From Capsicum annuum (taxonomy: Eukaryota; Streptophyta; Magnoliopsida; Solanales; Solanaceae): DNA of 64,000 nucleotides. The notes beneath the pieces are model-generated. The model was not told the origin of the DNA. It was given only the letters and a program-made list of their open reading frames with translations, and did no database searches. The DNA lies in the NCBI RefSeq assembly GCF_002878395.1, contig NC_061121.1, positions 50,500,766-50,564,765 of the forward strand, read 5' to 3'. Below, piece after piece: positions 1-13,000 of this stretch. Every line of letters starts with the position of its first letter. Positions within the stretch are counted from its first letter, which is position 1. A program made the position numbers and the translations under genes.

Positions 1-381
1 TAGTAAGACAGTATGCCACCTAAGCCATCAACGCATCGCGGAGCATGCCAAAATAGCAATCGTCAAAATCCAGTGGGCCTCCGTGATTATGGCACGTCGT
101 GCTAAGGATCAAATCTAGAGTTGTCAATTTCCAGTGTCTCAATGTGATACCATCACATTGCAGTAAGATTCTAGGTCCCATCCAGTATTGCAACACGATT
201 TCACCACATCGCGCTGTCAACCCAGTTCCCAGTTGGCAATTTCTAGTGACACGATGCGATAGCACCGCGTTGCGCTAGGTGCCCAAATCGAGTTTTTAGT
301 GACGAATAAAAAAACCTTTCTAAGGGCAATTAGGTCTTTTCCATGACCCAGATCAACCTTTAACCATAAAATTATAACCTA

Positions 382-525
382 AAAACCCTATTATATTACT
401 TTTCCTCACTTGCTCTCAAGAACAAAATCATTCTCCCTCAAGAGGCGAAAACCCTAGCTCAAGAAATCAAGGCCAATTCTAAAAATCTTTCCAAGAACCT
501 CAAGAACTTAGATTTTTAGGTATGT
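382..525 (+). promoter_or_regulatory. Telo-boxes and splice-donor-like site in LTR F
   Basis: Two AAACCCTA words (382-390, 448-457) precede TTTTTAG|GTATGT, with GT at 520-521. The same order occurs in the LTRs of A, D and E and in the solo LTR at 39144. That these mark the transcribed leader and an intron start is inferred from consensus and conserved position only. Confidence 0.45.
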
Positions 526-1099
526 CAAGTGTTGATTCATGGGCCCCTTTCACCCATGAAGCTCAAGGATCTCTTTTCAATTCAAAGATTGTATATTTAA
601 GAATGTTCATGGTTTATTTGAATTGGAATTCATTTTTATGTTGTTGTTAGGTTTTGATCCATGTTATAGACTATTAATTTCAAGAATTGATCTTAGAGTG
701 TGATGATTTACGTGCTATTCTTGAAAACCCCTTCAATTAGCAAGATGAATTATGTAGCCATGATAATTTGATTTATTGATTATTGTATAACCAAAGCATG
801 CTCCCCTTGTGTTTGATAAAATGCCTATGTAAAGAAAATAGTGCCTTCATAGCATGTTATTATGAATCCCCATTCATGTTCAAGTTAGTTCATGTAAAGT
901 GTTTGATGAAATGTCTTAGTCAATGAATTATGGATATAAGTAGCCATTGTTGTTCTTTCAAGCTTGTACCATGATTTACTTTTATGCTATCGAGTCCCGG
1001 GGGTATTAAATACCCGATAATTTAGCTGTGTGCCTAGAGCCAGTGTCATGTTTTCACGATACTCTCAGTCAAGCCATGATCAGTAGAATTCAGTCAGTT

Positions 1100-2110
1100 A
1101 TGTGACTCAAGAAAACTCAGTAAACTCAATATCAGTCCAGTACCATTCAGTAATCTTAGTAATCTCAGTAATCTCAGGAATCTCAGTGATCTCAGTCAGT
1201 CATCATGTCTCAGTAATATTCAGTTCAGGCCTTAGTAAACTCAGTCAGCTAGTAGAACTCAGTAGTATTCTATTAGTTAATAGAATTCAGTAGTATTCCG
1301 TCAGTCAACATAAATCTAGTGAACTCAGTTCAATTTAGTTAATCAGTAAAATCAGTAACAGATCAGTCCAACCTAGTATGAACTAGGAAATCAGTTCTGT
1401 GTCTATTCAGTTGAGAGTAGGATTTAGTACTGAGTAAACCTGGGGATAAAGAGACACACTGTCAGCCAGTAGAGGGTGTGATCCTTAGTAGCAATACCTA
1501 CATTCCAGAACTACGTAGCCAGTGTAGGTGGAGATGTAACCCTATGAGTCTAGGGACTATACATCTTATTTGAGTTTTTCTTACATGAAGGGTTGACGAA
1601 GATCTCCCTATTAGAGAGGGTTTACTCATAGCTTGTCTTTACCCATGGAATGGCACTGACACCCTTCTAGTTGGGGTTACAGGTTGGACCCTACCAGTTC
1701 AGATTCGGGGCATGTCGGTTAGATGATTACCTCCCACAGTTTCAGTTTCAGATTTAGTTTTCAGAATAGAACTCATTCTAGTTCTATAGAAATCAGGATT
1801 GTCAGACACAGTCACTCAGCTCAGTATAGAACTCAGCTCGTTCCATCAGATTTCAAGACTGTCAGACACAGTTACTTAGCTCAGTATAGAACTCAGCTAG
1901 TTCCATCATATTTTAGGATGGTCAGATACAGTAATCCATCTCCGTATAACACTTAGATTAGTTATTTATAATCAGGACTACCAGAAATAGTCTTTCAGTT
2001 AACAATTACTACTAAACTCAAATATCAGTAAATCCATGTGGTCAAGAGACTCCATAGTCAGAACTCAGTAATCAGTCTTATCATGACCTCAGTTATAGTT
2101 ACTTATTCAT
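1100..2110 (+). repeat. CAGTAA / CTCAGT word arrays inside LTR F
   Basis: Two blocks (about 1100-1440 and 1730-2110) are built of degenerate short words such as ctcagtaat and agactgtcagacacagt. They are separated by a non-repetitive segment that ends in the phrase 'ggggcatgtcggttagat', also found in the LTRs of A and in the solo LTR at 39144. Confidence 0.75.
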
Positions 2111-3765
2111 GCATGTATTCTTACGTTCATGTATATAGTCAGTTATCATTGTTCATGCATATGAACCCTTGTATTCAGCTTACCTCACTTACATACAAGT
2201 ACATTCAATCATACTGACGTATTTGTGCTATGGTGTTTTAGGCCATAGATTTAGAAGCTTGAGCTCCCGAGAATCCTTAGTAGATCAGATATTCAGTAGC
2301 CAAATTAGGAGTGAGTCCTTATCATTCGAGGATAGAACGATTATTTTATTACTTTATTATTTCAGTAATTCAGAGTTAGTTTCAGACATGTCCCATCAAC
2401 TCCATAAATTTTTGACAGTTTAGAGGTTTTTGAACTACAACATATTTCAGACAATTTATTTAAGTTTTGGGTATTCTTATACCCCATTACAGACATTGTT
2501 TTATATGCAGTATTAGTTCAGTTTTTGAACTTTATGGCCTTATAGTTTATATTACTCTTATTTACAGTATATTATTCAGTGCTCAGTTATAGATATCAGT
2601 CATGGGTTAGCTTGTGTTCCTTAGGGGTTATGAGCACCGTATAACATTCTGGGTACCAGATTCAGGGCGTTATAATAAGTTGCTAGGATAAGCCCCCATC
2701 TAACTCTAACTGTTTGAAACTAAAATGATAATAATAAAAAAATAAATAAAATATTGATACTAGTTTTCAAATGATGAGGACTCACCAATGTACAACTATT
2801 GATATGGTGGTGGGATCGTTCTTTGCTTGTCTTATTGTTGAGCGTCTGAACCGATATTATAAAAAAATATAGCGCAATGAGAAGTATGCAGTTAGTACTT
2901 TAAATGTACCAATCACGTGAGATAAATATTACACTATGTAAGATAAGAATGTTGAAAATAACATGAGGATCTAAACATGAACTAAAAATTGTAGATTGAT
3001 ACAATAACCCGATAATAATCCTGAAATAATGTACTAAAATAACTGAATATAAGGTCATGAGAGGTCTGATATTGAAATATAGGAGTTACTCTTAATCGAC
3101 AAACCCCATCTAAGCAAAATAGGGCCTAACTAGTGACCCTAATTGGATGAGCGTTCAGTACCCTACCAAGGGTACAGAAATTGGCTGATGTGGATCCACT
3201 AATATAATGTCCAAAGGACTATAAAGTCGATCTACGGTGGTAATGTCATTATGGAACTTGAGTTATCTGAACCCATTTTCTCCTTGAGCTAAGTACTACT
3301 CTCAACTGAAAGAAACTCATATACTGAAATGCTCAAAAACATTGATATTGTGAAACTAAAAGGTAGATGCTTTATTTGAAAGCATTCTAAATCATGAAGA
3401 CCCAAAGAATGAGTATTTAACTGACAATGCATGATATCCTAGGTCATCGGGTGTTCATAATCCACCATCTCAAAAGAATGCAACTATTATGACAATATCA
3501 TAAATTGAGTGAATTTAAAGAATTTAATAACTCAAGACCAAAATCATGAATTTCATAATATAATAAGGATTTATGATCATGAACATGTAATGGTATTGAA
3601 ATTCATGGTAAACACATGAGTTATAACTCAATAATACTGATGGAATGAGATATCAAGGAATTTACAATATTCATGAACCCTAAGCTTTAAAGAATGAACT
3701 AAACTGGGGAATTTAGTTAACTTTGGGACTCAATGGGTAAAATAAAACCCTTTGATAAAATCTCA

Positions 3766-3832
3766 CTTACCTGGAGATGAAAAATCTAAATAAATCTTTG
3801 AAATTAAATGTTTGAAGAAGATGAACCCTAGC
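3766..3832 (-). promoter_or_regulatory. Telo-box and consensus 5' splice donor in the D LTR
   Basis: On the minus strand an AACCCTAG-type word (complement of 3824-3831) is followed about 55 nt later by CTCCAG|GTAAGTGAG, with the donor GT at 3770-3769. This is a full plant 5' splice-site consensus about 960 nt from the LTR start. The position parallels the donors in A, E and F. Use as a splice site is inferred. Confidence 0.45.
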
Positions 3833-3999
3833 TCTGTCTTGGGGAAAGTAATCGCCTTTTTTCTCTATGTTAAAACTAAGTGTCAAATTTTTTCTTAGTA
3901 ATGAGGGCTTAGGATAACATTAACCTTAATAATCATCCTTCAAATAATTTAAACAAAATAGTTTTGATGTTAAAAGAGTTAGAAAATATGGATGTGCCC

Positions 4000-4400
4000 T
4001 TTTAAATTCGTAACTGGAAAGTTGCTAGAAGGCACACACGAGACCTTCCTATAATCACAGGCCCACCTACGATCGTGGGTGGTGCTCGTGGTTAGGAGAG
4101 GAAAGAGATATCTCTGAAATCCACTAGACGAGCCTTGATACAATTGTGAGACCTACCTATGATCGTACCCTGGTTCATAGATTGAAGGTTTCAACCGTAT
4201 CAACCTTAGAAGTCTCGATTGTACCTAAGATCGTGGTTTTAACAATGGCTCATGGTTTTTTTTATCATGGTTGGAAGATATAATTGTGAACCTTTAGATG
4301 TTTGGGGTTGTTTCAATTAGTGGTTAGCATTGTACGGTCATACAATCTCATCAGGATCATACGTACGGTCGTAGATTCTCTCTACTGGACAATGTTTCAC
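4000..4400 (-). repeat. U3 block of degenerate palindromic TACGATCGT words in the D LTR
   Basis: Words tacgatcgt, tatgatcgt, taagatcgt, tacggtcat and tacggtcgt recur at irregular 30-100 bp spacing, embedded in phrases with gacctacc and gtggt. They lie 330-730 bp from the LTR start. The U3 repeats of A, E and F occupy the same zone; those of C lie closer to the LTR start. Confidence 0.5.
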
Positions 4401-4726
4401 TAAAATAGCTATAAGTTTTTACTCCGATTTGGATTAAGATGAAACTGGATTCTTGGAAATATAATTCAAATATCTATCATTTGATAGGTCTTGATCTTAA
4501 AAATACTTTGGAATATTAAATTTATTCTCGTTTGAAGATGATTATAGAAAGATGTTTCTCAAGAAATTAATCGGTAAGAAAGGTTTTGACATGACCAAGA
4601 GTTAGGAGTTACTTGTGGACTTAATACATATCTAAATCACTTCCCATACAATAAAAACATGATGTTGGTTTTTACATGTACTTGAATCATGATTCTAATC
4701 TTAGCTTAAATTTTTAGAGTGTTACA

Positions 4727-4745
4727 ATAGCTCCCTCGTGGGGTC
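4727..4745 (-). promoter_or_regulatory. Polypurine tract of D
   Basis: The minus strand reads cacgagggagctat immediately before the TGTAACACT LTR start, preceded by ttttcattcggggatgag. The same pre-PPT phrase (ttcattcg-ggacgaatg) stands before the 3' LTRs of A and E. It would prime plus-strand DNA synthesis. Confidence 0.7.
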
Positions 4746-4949
4746 ACTCATCCCCGAATGAAAACTTATTAAGCTAAAAAGTTAGGAAAAGAGTTGCAAT
4801 CCCAACATTGAATCTCTAAGATCTGAACATTGACATGATACAGAGTCTATAGCTGAAATATGGGCTAAACCAAACTCATGAATGTATGTTATGACATGTT
4901 AGTAGTTAAAGGACATGAGATAGAAAGAATTAATTTATTAAGGGGAAAA

Positions 4950-5680
4950 TATTACCTCAAGCTAGGACTGAGATCGAAGAGAAAAGTGGGGGTACTTCAT
5001 CATCATATCTACCTCTGCTTTCCAAGTAGATCCCTCAACTAAGTGATTTCACTAAAGAACCTTTACCAAAGTGACATTCTTATTTCTTAACATACGAATC
5101 TGACGGTTAGGGATCTCAACTGGGACCCTTTGTAACAAAGATTATTTTTCACACCCACACTCTATAAGGACAAAACTGATACTAGATCACAAATATATAT
5201 TTTTAAAAAGGAAAAATAAAAGACTGGATACACTGATGCTATGTCTGTAGGTAAATTTAAATCATAGGCTACATAGCCAAAACGACCCATAGTCTTATAA
5301 GGACTAGCATAGAGGGGATTGATCTTTCCCTTTTATCAAATCTCTTCACCCCTTTCATGGGTAAACCTTTTAAGTATACAAAATCACCAATAGAAAAATC
5401 TTCTCTCATATGCATAGGGCTTCTGACAACTTTGAGTTGTTCTCAGCCTTTCTCTAATCAGATGAACTTTATCCATAGCGACATAAACTGAATTTGTCCC
5501 TATCAATGCAACTTTAAAAACTTTAAACCAACCAATATGAGATCTACACCTTCTACCATAAAGTGATTCAAATAACTCCATCTGAATACTGGAGTGATAG
5601 CTGTTATAATAAGCAAACTCAATCAAAGGCAAATAATCATCCCAACTAGCTTTGAAATTGATCATACATGCTCTTAACAT
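4950..5680 (-). pseudogene. D integrase C-terminal region and chromodomain remnant
   Basis: This is the C-terminal end of a Ty3/gypsy chromovirus polyprotein, which joins viral DNA to host DNA and may target heterochromatin. The best-preserved reading frame (5384-5680, 98 codons) holds SWDDYLPLIEFAYYNSYHSS, then YGRRCRS and DKVHLIRERL, all typical of the segment after the integrase core. Downstream on the minus strand, fragments of KGLPMKGVKRF and then NHLVEGSTWKAEVDM appear in shifting frames; the latter is the characteristic chromodomain end of Tekay/Del-type elements. The sequence is riddled with stops and frameshifts. It ends about 200 nt before the D polypurine tract. The family call is firm; assignment to Tekay/Del specifically is likely but not proven. 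Confidence 0.8.
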
Positions 5681-6440
5681 GTCCTCAAGGTCTGAATGGT
5701 CCGACCATCTGTCTGTGGGTGAAAATATGTACTAAGATTAACTTGAGTACCAAGACCCTTCTAAAATATTTTCTAATATCAAGAGTTAAATCGAGTGCCT
5801 CTATCTTAAATGATAGTCAAAGAGACTCCATAAAATTTAGTCAACTCACTAAGGTAGATTCTAGCATAGTCCTCGACTAAATTTGAAGTGTTAACTGGCA
5901 AGAATAGGTGGACTTAGTCATTTTGTCTATGATAACCTAAATATAATCATGTTGTCGATGAGTATGAGGCAACCCTATAATGAAGTCTATATTCACCATT
6001 TTTCACTTCCAAGTAGGAATACTAATCATACCGCTAAGTCTCTGGTTCTTAACCTTAACCTACTGGCAATTGGGATACTTAACCATAAATTTGAGATAAC
6101 CTTTTTCTTGTCATTACACCAATAGACTTTTATAAATCATGGTATATCTTAGTGGCCCTGGGGTGTATAGAATATCGAGAACTATGAACTTCTTCTAAAA
6201 TCCACTGTACCAAGTTATCAATATCCAAAATAAATAGTCAATCCTGACAACGAAGAACATCATCTTCTCTTGGGAGAAAACATCAACCTTCTGGATCTGG
6301 ACCGGTTCTTTCAACCTAAGAAAAATTGGATCACATTATTTATTTTTTTCACCTCGGGTATCAAAGAGGATTCTAAACCATTTTGAATCATGATATTAAC
6401 TTCGGCTAAGTCAACCAACCAAACTCCCAATCTATCTAGA
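5681..6440 (-). pseudogene. D integrase core, lacking the catalytic glutamate
   Basis: Minus-strand frames show the zinc-finger end (CPNCQ-like), MVNIDFIIGLPHT, then VIIDKMTKST with the first catalytic Asp, and a DRGT segment with the second. The third part should read TDGQAERTIQTLE but reads TDGRTIQTLEDML: nine nucleotides coding Gln-Ala-Glu are missing in frame near 5700. The lost Glu is the third acidic residue of the DDE triad, so this copy could not catalyse strand transfer even without its other stops. It continues directly into the C-terminal region at 5680. Frames are broken many times, so only segments can be aligned by eye. Confidence 0.75.
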
Positions 6441-7330
6441 ATGTGAACCTTGTGAACCAAATCTTTTTATTTTCCACACGAGCAACACTTATCATAGATA
6501 ATCTACTAAGAGTGTCGGCCACCATGTTGTCTTTATCCAAATTATACAAGACAATTATATCATAATACTTCAAAAACTCTAGACATCTCCTCTAACAAAG
6601 ATTTAGATCTTTCTGACTGAACACATACTGAAGGCTCTTGTGATTCGTAAACACATCAACATGAACCCCATAGAGATAATGCCTCCAAATATTTAAGGCA
6701 AAAACATCTATTGCCAACTCAAGATCATGAGTCGGGTAGTTCTTCTCATGACGCTTGAGATTTCTACAGGCATATGCTATAACCTTGCATTATGGTATCA
6801 ACACACAACCAAGTATAACTCTGGAAACATCATAATAAAAAATAAAGCAATCTAAAACCTGTGGAATAATCAAAACTAGAGTGGAGGTGAGTCGAGTTAC
6901 TCCTAAAAACTATTTTCCAGATGATTTAGACCACTGAAATTTTACTTTCTTCTAAGTTAGTCTGTGCATGTAAGAAATAATAGATGAAAATTCTTTGACA
7001 AACCATCAGTAGTAATGGCTAGACCTAAGAAACTCATAAATTTGATAGAGATATAGGTGTAAGTCAGTTCCTTACTGCTTTGGTCATTTAAGGATCAACC
7101 ACATGCCATCATTAAAAATAATGACCAAAAAATGCTACTGATTTGATCTACAATACACACTTATTGAACTTAGCAAATAATTGGTGATTTGTAAGAGTCT
7201 GCAAGACAATCCTCAAATTGTCAACATGTTTATTAATACTTCAAAATAAATGACGATGTTATCTATGAAGACAGTGATAAATATGTCCAAGCTACTTCAA
7301 CAACCTATTCATCAAGTCCGTAAAAGCTGC
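6441..7330 (-). pseudogene. D RNase H and 3' half of reverse transcriptase
   Basis: On the minus strand from 7330 the frame reads TAAFTDLMNRLLK and then VFIDNIVIY, the reverse transcriptase motif C (normally FIDD) with its second Asp changed to Asn. After a decayed thumb region, RNase H follows: [56 protein letters not shown], then DNMVADTLSRLS. The order RT-RNase H-integrase with a single RNase H fits a chromovirus. At 7330 the gene is interrupted by element E; the reading continues at 15960 with FLMSIGLTNTY. Confidence 0.82.
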
Positions 7331-9184
7331 TGTCATGACCCGAGGCTACCCTCTAGTCGTAACACGGTACTTAGAACTACAAGTGATCCCATGCTAACCC
7401 ATGTACTGGCATGATACTTGAGAAACTAATTTAAATTATACAAAAACTAAATTTACTAAGCGGAAACATAATAATGAGAAAATCAAAATTAATGTAATAT
7501 TGGTAAAGTTTACAACATGATAAAACTGAAGAAAGAACTTGAATTACTTGAATGACTATGACTGACCATCTATGAAGCCTCTACTATACTGACTATAGAT
7601 AGCTGGGACATGTATCCAACTACCACTAATCAATACATAAGGATAATTAAAATAAACACATAAATTGTAATGGACTGGAGTTCCCAAAATAGGAGAACTT
7701 ATCACCTGCTGGTTGAAAGCTGAGAACTATTGGACCCTGGTGTGTGGACTACTTCTGGTACCTACATTATGAAACAATGTATCCATGCAGACGTATATGT
7801 GGTCAGTACTTCTAGAATGTACTGAGTAAGTAGGGGTGAAATGCAATAAGTAAAACTGAATAGATACATAATCTTAAAACATTCATTCTAAGTGCAAGTA
7901 GACTCACCAAGAGACTGAAATCAAATGAAAGCTGAAGTATCTTAAAATATGAGTAACAAACATAATATGATAAGCTGGTGAATCACTACACTTAGTTTTC
8001 TTAAATCTTTACTTTTGTAGAATAAGTAGAATTAAAGCTGGGGAGCGGTAAAACATGAATATTGTATATATATCTCATGTAAAGCTGAACATGCTGTAAA
8101 ACTGAATTAAGGGTCATGTATGGATACTGATCATGAAATATGAACATGTAAAACTAAGAATGCATGACCAAGCATGAACCTGTACTAAAGTAATTTATAA
8201 TCTGAATAACTGAAATCTAAAATCTGTATAACTGAATAAGTGATATCTATACACTTGGTCATGCAAACCTAAACTGAACTACTATGAATACTGCACTGAG
8301 ATTGTGGGAGCTAAGTAAAACTGACATGCCCCAATCTGAGCTATTAGAATCCAACCTATAACCCAGTTGAAAGGGTGATGATAACTTGCCAAGGGTACCA
8401 ACATATGACTAGCGATGTGGATCCATAAGGTTGATGTCCCAAAGAATGAGGGTGTTATACCTAATTGATGTAGGATCCCTCATAATCTATGGTGGTGTCG
8501 TAGGTTTGAAACTTAGGAACTGCAACTAACGACTTAAGCCTAACTGACGGGGAAGACGCTATCCTTGTGCTCACTCGGTGCTATGTGTTATTCCCAACTG
8601 AATGACACTGGTATTATTATTTGTTTAACATGACATGTACTGCACTGATAAGTGCTCAATATGAACATGATAATCTAAATGTGATAATTAAATCATAGCC
8701 CGACTGACTCATTACTTGAAAAGTCTGAAACATAACTAAATATATAGGTACGGGTATTCATAACCCTCTAGCACTGAATGATACTTTGAATATGATAATA
8801 ACGCTTAAAATAGTGGTATAAATTCATAGTTCTGAGACCCAAAACATAAGACATTTCAGTTGAATGATAAAATACATAAATTTGAACATGGGGATGAGGT
8901 AAACTTGGGAGGATAACAACTTCACATGGTTTAGTTCATAATCTGATGGTTTAGCATGAAATCAATGGAACATAACATGGAAAATTAAAATTTAAAATAT
9001 GAAGTAACTTAATTCACATAGGAACACTTCTTGAGATGGCTTGAATTCGCATTACTAAGAGATACGTGGATTAAAATCATAGTTTGCATGGATAATTTCA
9101 CAAAATAGGATAAAATTCATACTTATACCAAAAAGAGAAATTTTGGGCTCAATCGGTGGAAGGAACCCAATGATGAATATCCCA

Positions 9185-9302
9185 CATACCTGAATTTCTT
9201 TATTTCTTAATGAAAGCTTGAAATTGGAACTTGAATTCTTGAGTTCTTGAGGAAAAAAGCTTGAATTTCTTGTTCTTGGGAAGAAACCCTAATTGCTTTT
9301 CT
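9185..9302 (-). promoter_or_regulatory. Telo-box and splice-donor-like site in the E LTR
   Basis: The complement of aaaccctaat (9293-9302) is followed on the minus strand by TTCAG|GTATGTGG. The other LTR has TTTAG|GTATGTAGG at the matching place (GT complement 15062-15061). The site is about 900 nt from the LTR start. Confidence 0.4.
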
Positions 9303-9449
9303 CTTAAGAGTGGAGAGGAGAGTAAATATTGAAAACTGACTAATGATGTGAAACTATCATGTATAGGGTAATTTAAGTCATGGGGATAGGGTTTCAGGAG
9401 AGAAAAAGACCAAAATACCCCTAGGGAAACTAAATGAAAATTGTAGAAT

Positions 9450-9720
9450 TTTTCAGTTGATGACTTAGTTGATAGCCTGTCAACTAGTTAACAGCTTATC
9501 AACCTAGTCTTCACCTTTCCTAAGTGATGTAGGATATTTTCCAATTAAGGATGATGATGAGGTTGATAGCTCGTCCCTTAGTTGATGACTTATAACCTCA
9601 AGTCGTCACCTTATAGATAAATTTGACAACATTCTGGTTAAGGATGATGACAAGGTTGATAGCTCGTCACTTAGTTGACTGCTTATCACCTCAAGTCATT
9701 ACCTTATTAACAGATGGACA
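9450..9720 (-). repeat. Tandem repeat of about 120 bp in the U3 of the E 3' LTR
   Basis: The phrase 'aggttgatagctcgtc..cttagttga..cttat.acctcaagtc' occurs in successive units separated by 'gattaaggatgatgacaaggttgatag'-type sequence. Two full copies and one divergent copy can be read. The 5' LTR has the same array at 15330-15595, so it predates insertion. Confidence 0.7.
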
Positions 9721-10057
9721 CTCTGAATTAAAATGAGCATAGCTTTCTACTCTGATATCGAATTAAGGTGAAATCAGATACGTTGGAAAGAAGACTCTAA
9801 GATATTTCATTTGATATATAGTAGGACATTTGAGTCTTTTTGTTTTGGGATAACACTCATTTAATGTTGACCTTTGTAAGATCCAATACAAAAACTCAAT
9901 CGATACAAGTGTTCTTAACTCAACCTTCCTTTAAGTGCTTCCTATGAACATTTTCACCTCGATAGAACTTAACACACTGGATAAATGATCATGATACATA
10001 TATTCATACCTAAATATTTTGATAAGTTTTTACACACATAGGAATGACGGTTCAAAC

Positions 10058-10090
10058 ATTATCTCTCCCTTAGAATCATTTGTCCGCGAA
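10058..10090 (-). promoter_or_regulatory. Polypurine tract of element E
   Basis: The minus strand reads tcattcgcggacaaatg and then attctaagggagagataatg just before the LTR. The tract and its upstream phrase match those of A and D. Confidence 0.7.
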
Positions 10091-13000
10091 TGATAGATAG
10101 GAACTTGTTGAATTCTTAAGAGTATGAAATAATGTACACGTGACATGATTGGAAATGAAGGATATAGATGAGCTGAAACATTAGAACTTTTATCATGAAA
10201 CTAATTTCTGAGCTGACTTGACTTTATTTACTATAAGGAGATGACTCATGTTGGGAGTTTAAAACTCATTTTAAATGTCCATAATACAATTATACATATA
10301 GAACTGTGAAGTGATAACTGATGCAATAAAATTACAAGAGTTACTAAGGATGGAATAAAGTATGCACCTTTTCATTTCGGAATTATCCCTCAACAAGTGT
10401 AGAAATCAAAAGAAAAAGGGCTTCATGGCATCCCAAGTACATTATGTAAGCACGAATCATAAGGTAATGAGAATAAAGTCGTACAAGGAGTATCACAATG
10501 TCTGAGCTAGAATATTTGGAAAACTAAGATCATGCACTGAACACTTATGAACTGTGTCATGACTAAATAGCTGAATCCAAAACATGATGCATGGACTGAA
10601 CTAAATTTGCAACTTACATATATGTGAACAAATTTCCTTATGGAATAGCCGTATTCATGAATCTTCGGATAGTAAGACTAGATGGAAAGATAGAAAATCA
10701 TCGGAACTTGTCTGTCTGACTGCTAAACTGAATTACTGACTATGCAGACTGAATTATAGTGAAAGCTTATACTCAACTAGAGTATTTCTTCAACACTCTT
10801 TCTAAGAAGTTCTAATAACATTAGGGAGAAAAGAATTTTGGGCATAATTTGAATAAGATATATGCATAAGGAATTGCAACATGGCTACAACTCTATAATT
10901 ATGGACTATAGGACCATAAAACATAAGCTAGGATAGAATCGCCTTTCCTTAGGCAATAAAACTACAAACTTTCAAGCTTAGACACACTTCTCAAGAACTC
11001 CCTCAACCATGCTCTTCCTCTCAAATACTAGTCTCATTTGATTCAACTTATAATTCTTATATGGGCATAGATAACTCCATTTCTTGAGTCTAAATTGAAC
11101 TGAATTCTCTCACTATGTTTAAGCCTACTTAAAATCACAAGCTATAACATATGACACCATAGTACTAGTGTAAACCACAAATTTAATATCCTATGAGCTA
11201 TCAAAGCTCTCATCTCAAGAATATTACTCCTTACCATTTCAACGACTAACTTTAACCTCTTACTAGGAATTCATTAACTGACAATGCGTCCATCCACTTC
11301 TATACCAACATAAAATTCAAGCCTATCATTATAACCACATGTAAACCTTTGGTCAATCAATCCACTTTGGAACTTTACCACATTCCCTAACACTTCTTGT
11401 CAATAATAATTTCCATACACTATCCCCAAGAAGACATACATAAAATTCTTAATTAACCATGATATATACTAAAAGCTTTGCCTAAATATTCCTTTAAACT
11501 TATATCCTTATATAACAAGAATACAACAATCTTTCATCAATAGGGAACATTTACTTTCTTCCATCAAAACCATTGATCATCAATTTTTTATTGCCACTAC
11601 CTTAGCATAAAGAGAGGTCACTGAAAGGTTAGAACATGAGGACTTGAAGCATGAAATAATAACCTTGAAACTTAACTAAGGCCTAAAACTAGAGTATCAA
11701 AGGCATGAATTCATTATTGAGATCTAAACTGAGGATATACTTGACATAATCTAAATTTCACTAGTCATTTAGGAGTGTTGCATGAGTACCTGGAACTGAA
11801 CATACTGTAAAGTATGAGTACGTGATTCATGAGTTGTATGGCCTGAGTATGGAGTTCATGATTTCATGGAATATGATTCGTACTGCTGAGCAAACTAGAA
11901 CTCTTTATACTAGGGACTAGGAGCGAACATGATTTTCTATAAAGTGCATGAATATGAGCTATGATCTTAGAGCAGACTTGTAAGGCTTGAGTAGGTTTAT
12001 AATGACCGAAGTGCAAAAAATTATATCTATATAAGAAAGGGATCGGGCATTTTCCTCCTTTACTTTTGCAATAAAACTCATTGGTATCACTATTATAATC
12101 TGAGAGCCTTACTTGGTTTGTTGTTCTATCATCTGTCCATAAGCTTTAAGCCATCATTCTATGTCTGTGAACCCCTTTAATAAACTCTAAACTGAACTAC
12201 AACCACTATACTCTAGAGTCTGAGATATAACAATGCACATAAATAATAAACATACCTTGGAAAACTACATCTGAAAGTGTAAAACCCACTGCTAATACTT
12301 TCTTCTGAAATAGAACTCTCAACTTTCTATAGTCCCAATAGTCATCATATAATAACATAAATACTTATTAACTTAGAATTTTTTAGAGTATCACCATACA
12401 CTGAGTTCACACCATATATAATTTCAAATTTTCTTTCTATTTACTCAATTATCTAAGATTCAAACTTAGATTCTAGCACTTGATATAGTTATTCCCAAAC
12501 TTTTAACGAACTATGCTAACTTCATTCTTGAACACCCCCTTAATGTATACTATCCTATATCACCTTGGGTACACCTCTAGATCTTACCCACATCATCATA
12601 CTTAATTTCAAATCAATAAACTTAAATTTTTGCAAAGATTATTTCAAGCCTACTGGTTCACCTTTCATACTTCTAGTCCCATGGATACATAACCTACTAG
12701 AATTAAATAAAATCTATCCTCACTATATTGATGTTAAGCGTCTAACTCTATATCACATGCTTTCATAGGATTCTGAGAAGGGATCTGAAAGCACATCTGA
12801 CTTTGGCTTAGTGCATGATTTTCATGTACATGAATGAAATCCTTCGAACTTTGGAAATTAAAGGCACCGATGGAAAAATTTTTGAGCAAATATGCAATTC
12901 CATAACTGTTTGTGGGTACTGTCTGAGAAAATTATATCTGTAAGGATTTAAGCTTGGCTATTTCTGTTACCCCAAAAATAAGACAGAGTTGACATAAATA

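Larger units (their letters stand above)
1..2674 (+). mobile_element. LTR 'F', truncated by the window edge (solo or 3' LTR of a Ty3-type element)
   Basis: This is the same LTR family as the complete solo LTR at 39144-41708. The window opens about 220 bp inside the LTR, in its GC-rich repeat block of CGCG-containing words (1-290). It passes telo-boxes, a donor-like GTATGT, the 'gagtcccgggggtat' block near 990, two CAGTAA-word arrays and the shared end block (2585-2674). The end reads gcgttata where relatives read ggtgttaca, so the terminal CA has decayed to TA. No primer-binding site follows, so it is a solo or 3' LTR. It abuts, and probably interrupts, the minus-strand LTR of element D. It has no coding capacity; small ORFs here are chance readings of the repeats. 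Confidence 0.8.
2675..4726 (-). mobile_element. 3' LTR of old chromovirus D
   Basis: Read on the minus strand, the LTR begins TGTAACACTCTAAAAATTT at 4726, directly after the D polypurine tract. It runs down to the junction with LTR F at 2674/2675. The true LTR end is not identifiable and may have been displaced by F. It contains a U3 block of TACGATCGT-like words (4000-4400), a telo-box and a canonical CAG|GTAAGT donor. There is no coding capacity. Confidence 0.7.
7331..10057 (-). mobile_element. 3' LTR of element E
   Basis: It matches 13205-15959 along its length with scattered substitutions. Its upper end has lost about 28 bp: the other LTR continues past 'gattcaaag' with tctagcccaaaaatgtga and tgtgttaca, whereas here the polypurine tract follows almost at once, so the TG start is gone. 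It contains aactgaa-rich words (8150-8290), a telo-box (9293-9302), a donor-like site (GT complement 9189-9188) and U3 repeats. Confidence 0.85.

Noticed and set aside
1723..1956. 77-codon frame with RTQLVPS-type repeats
   Set aside because: It reads through CAGT-word arrays in an LTR; no start context or homologous frame in the other LTR copies.
12565..12768. Small gene in the interior of E
   Set aside because: 67 codons, antisense to the element, no recognisable motif; not supported.
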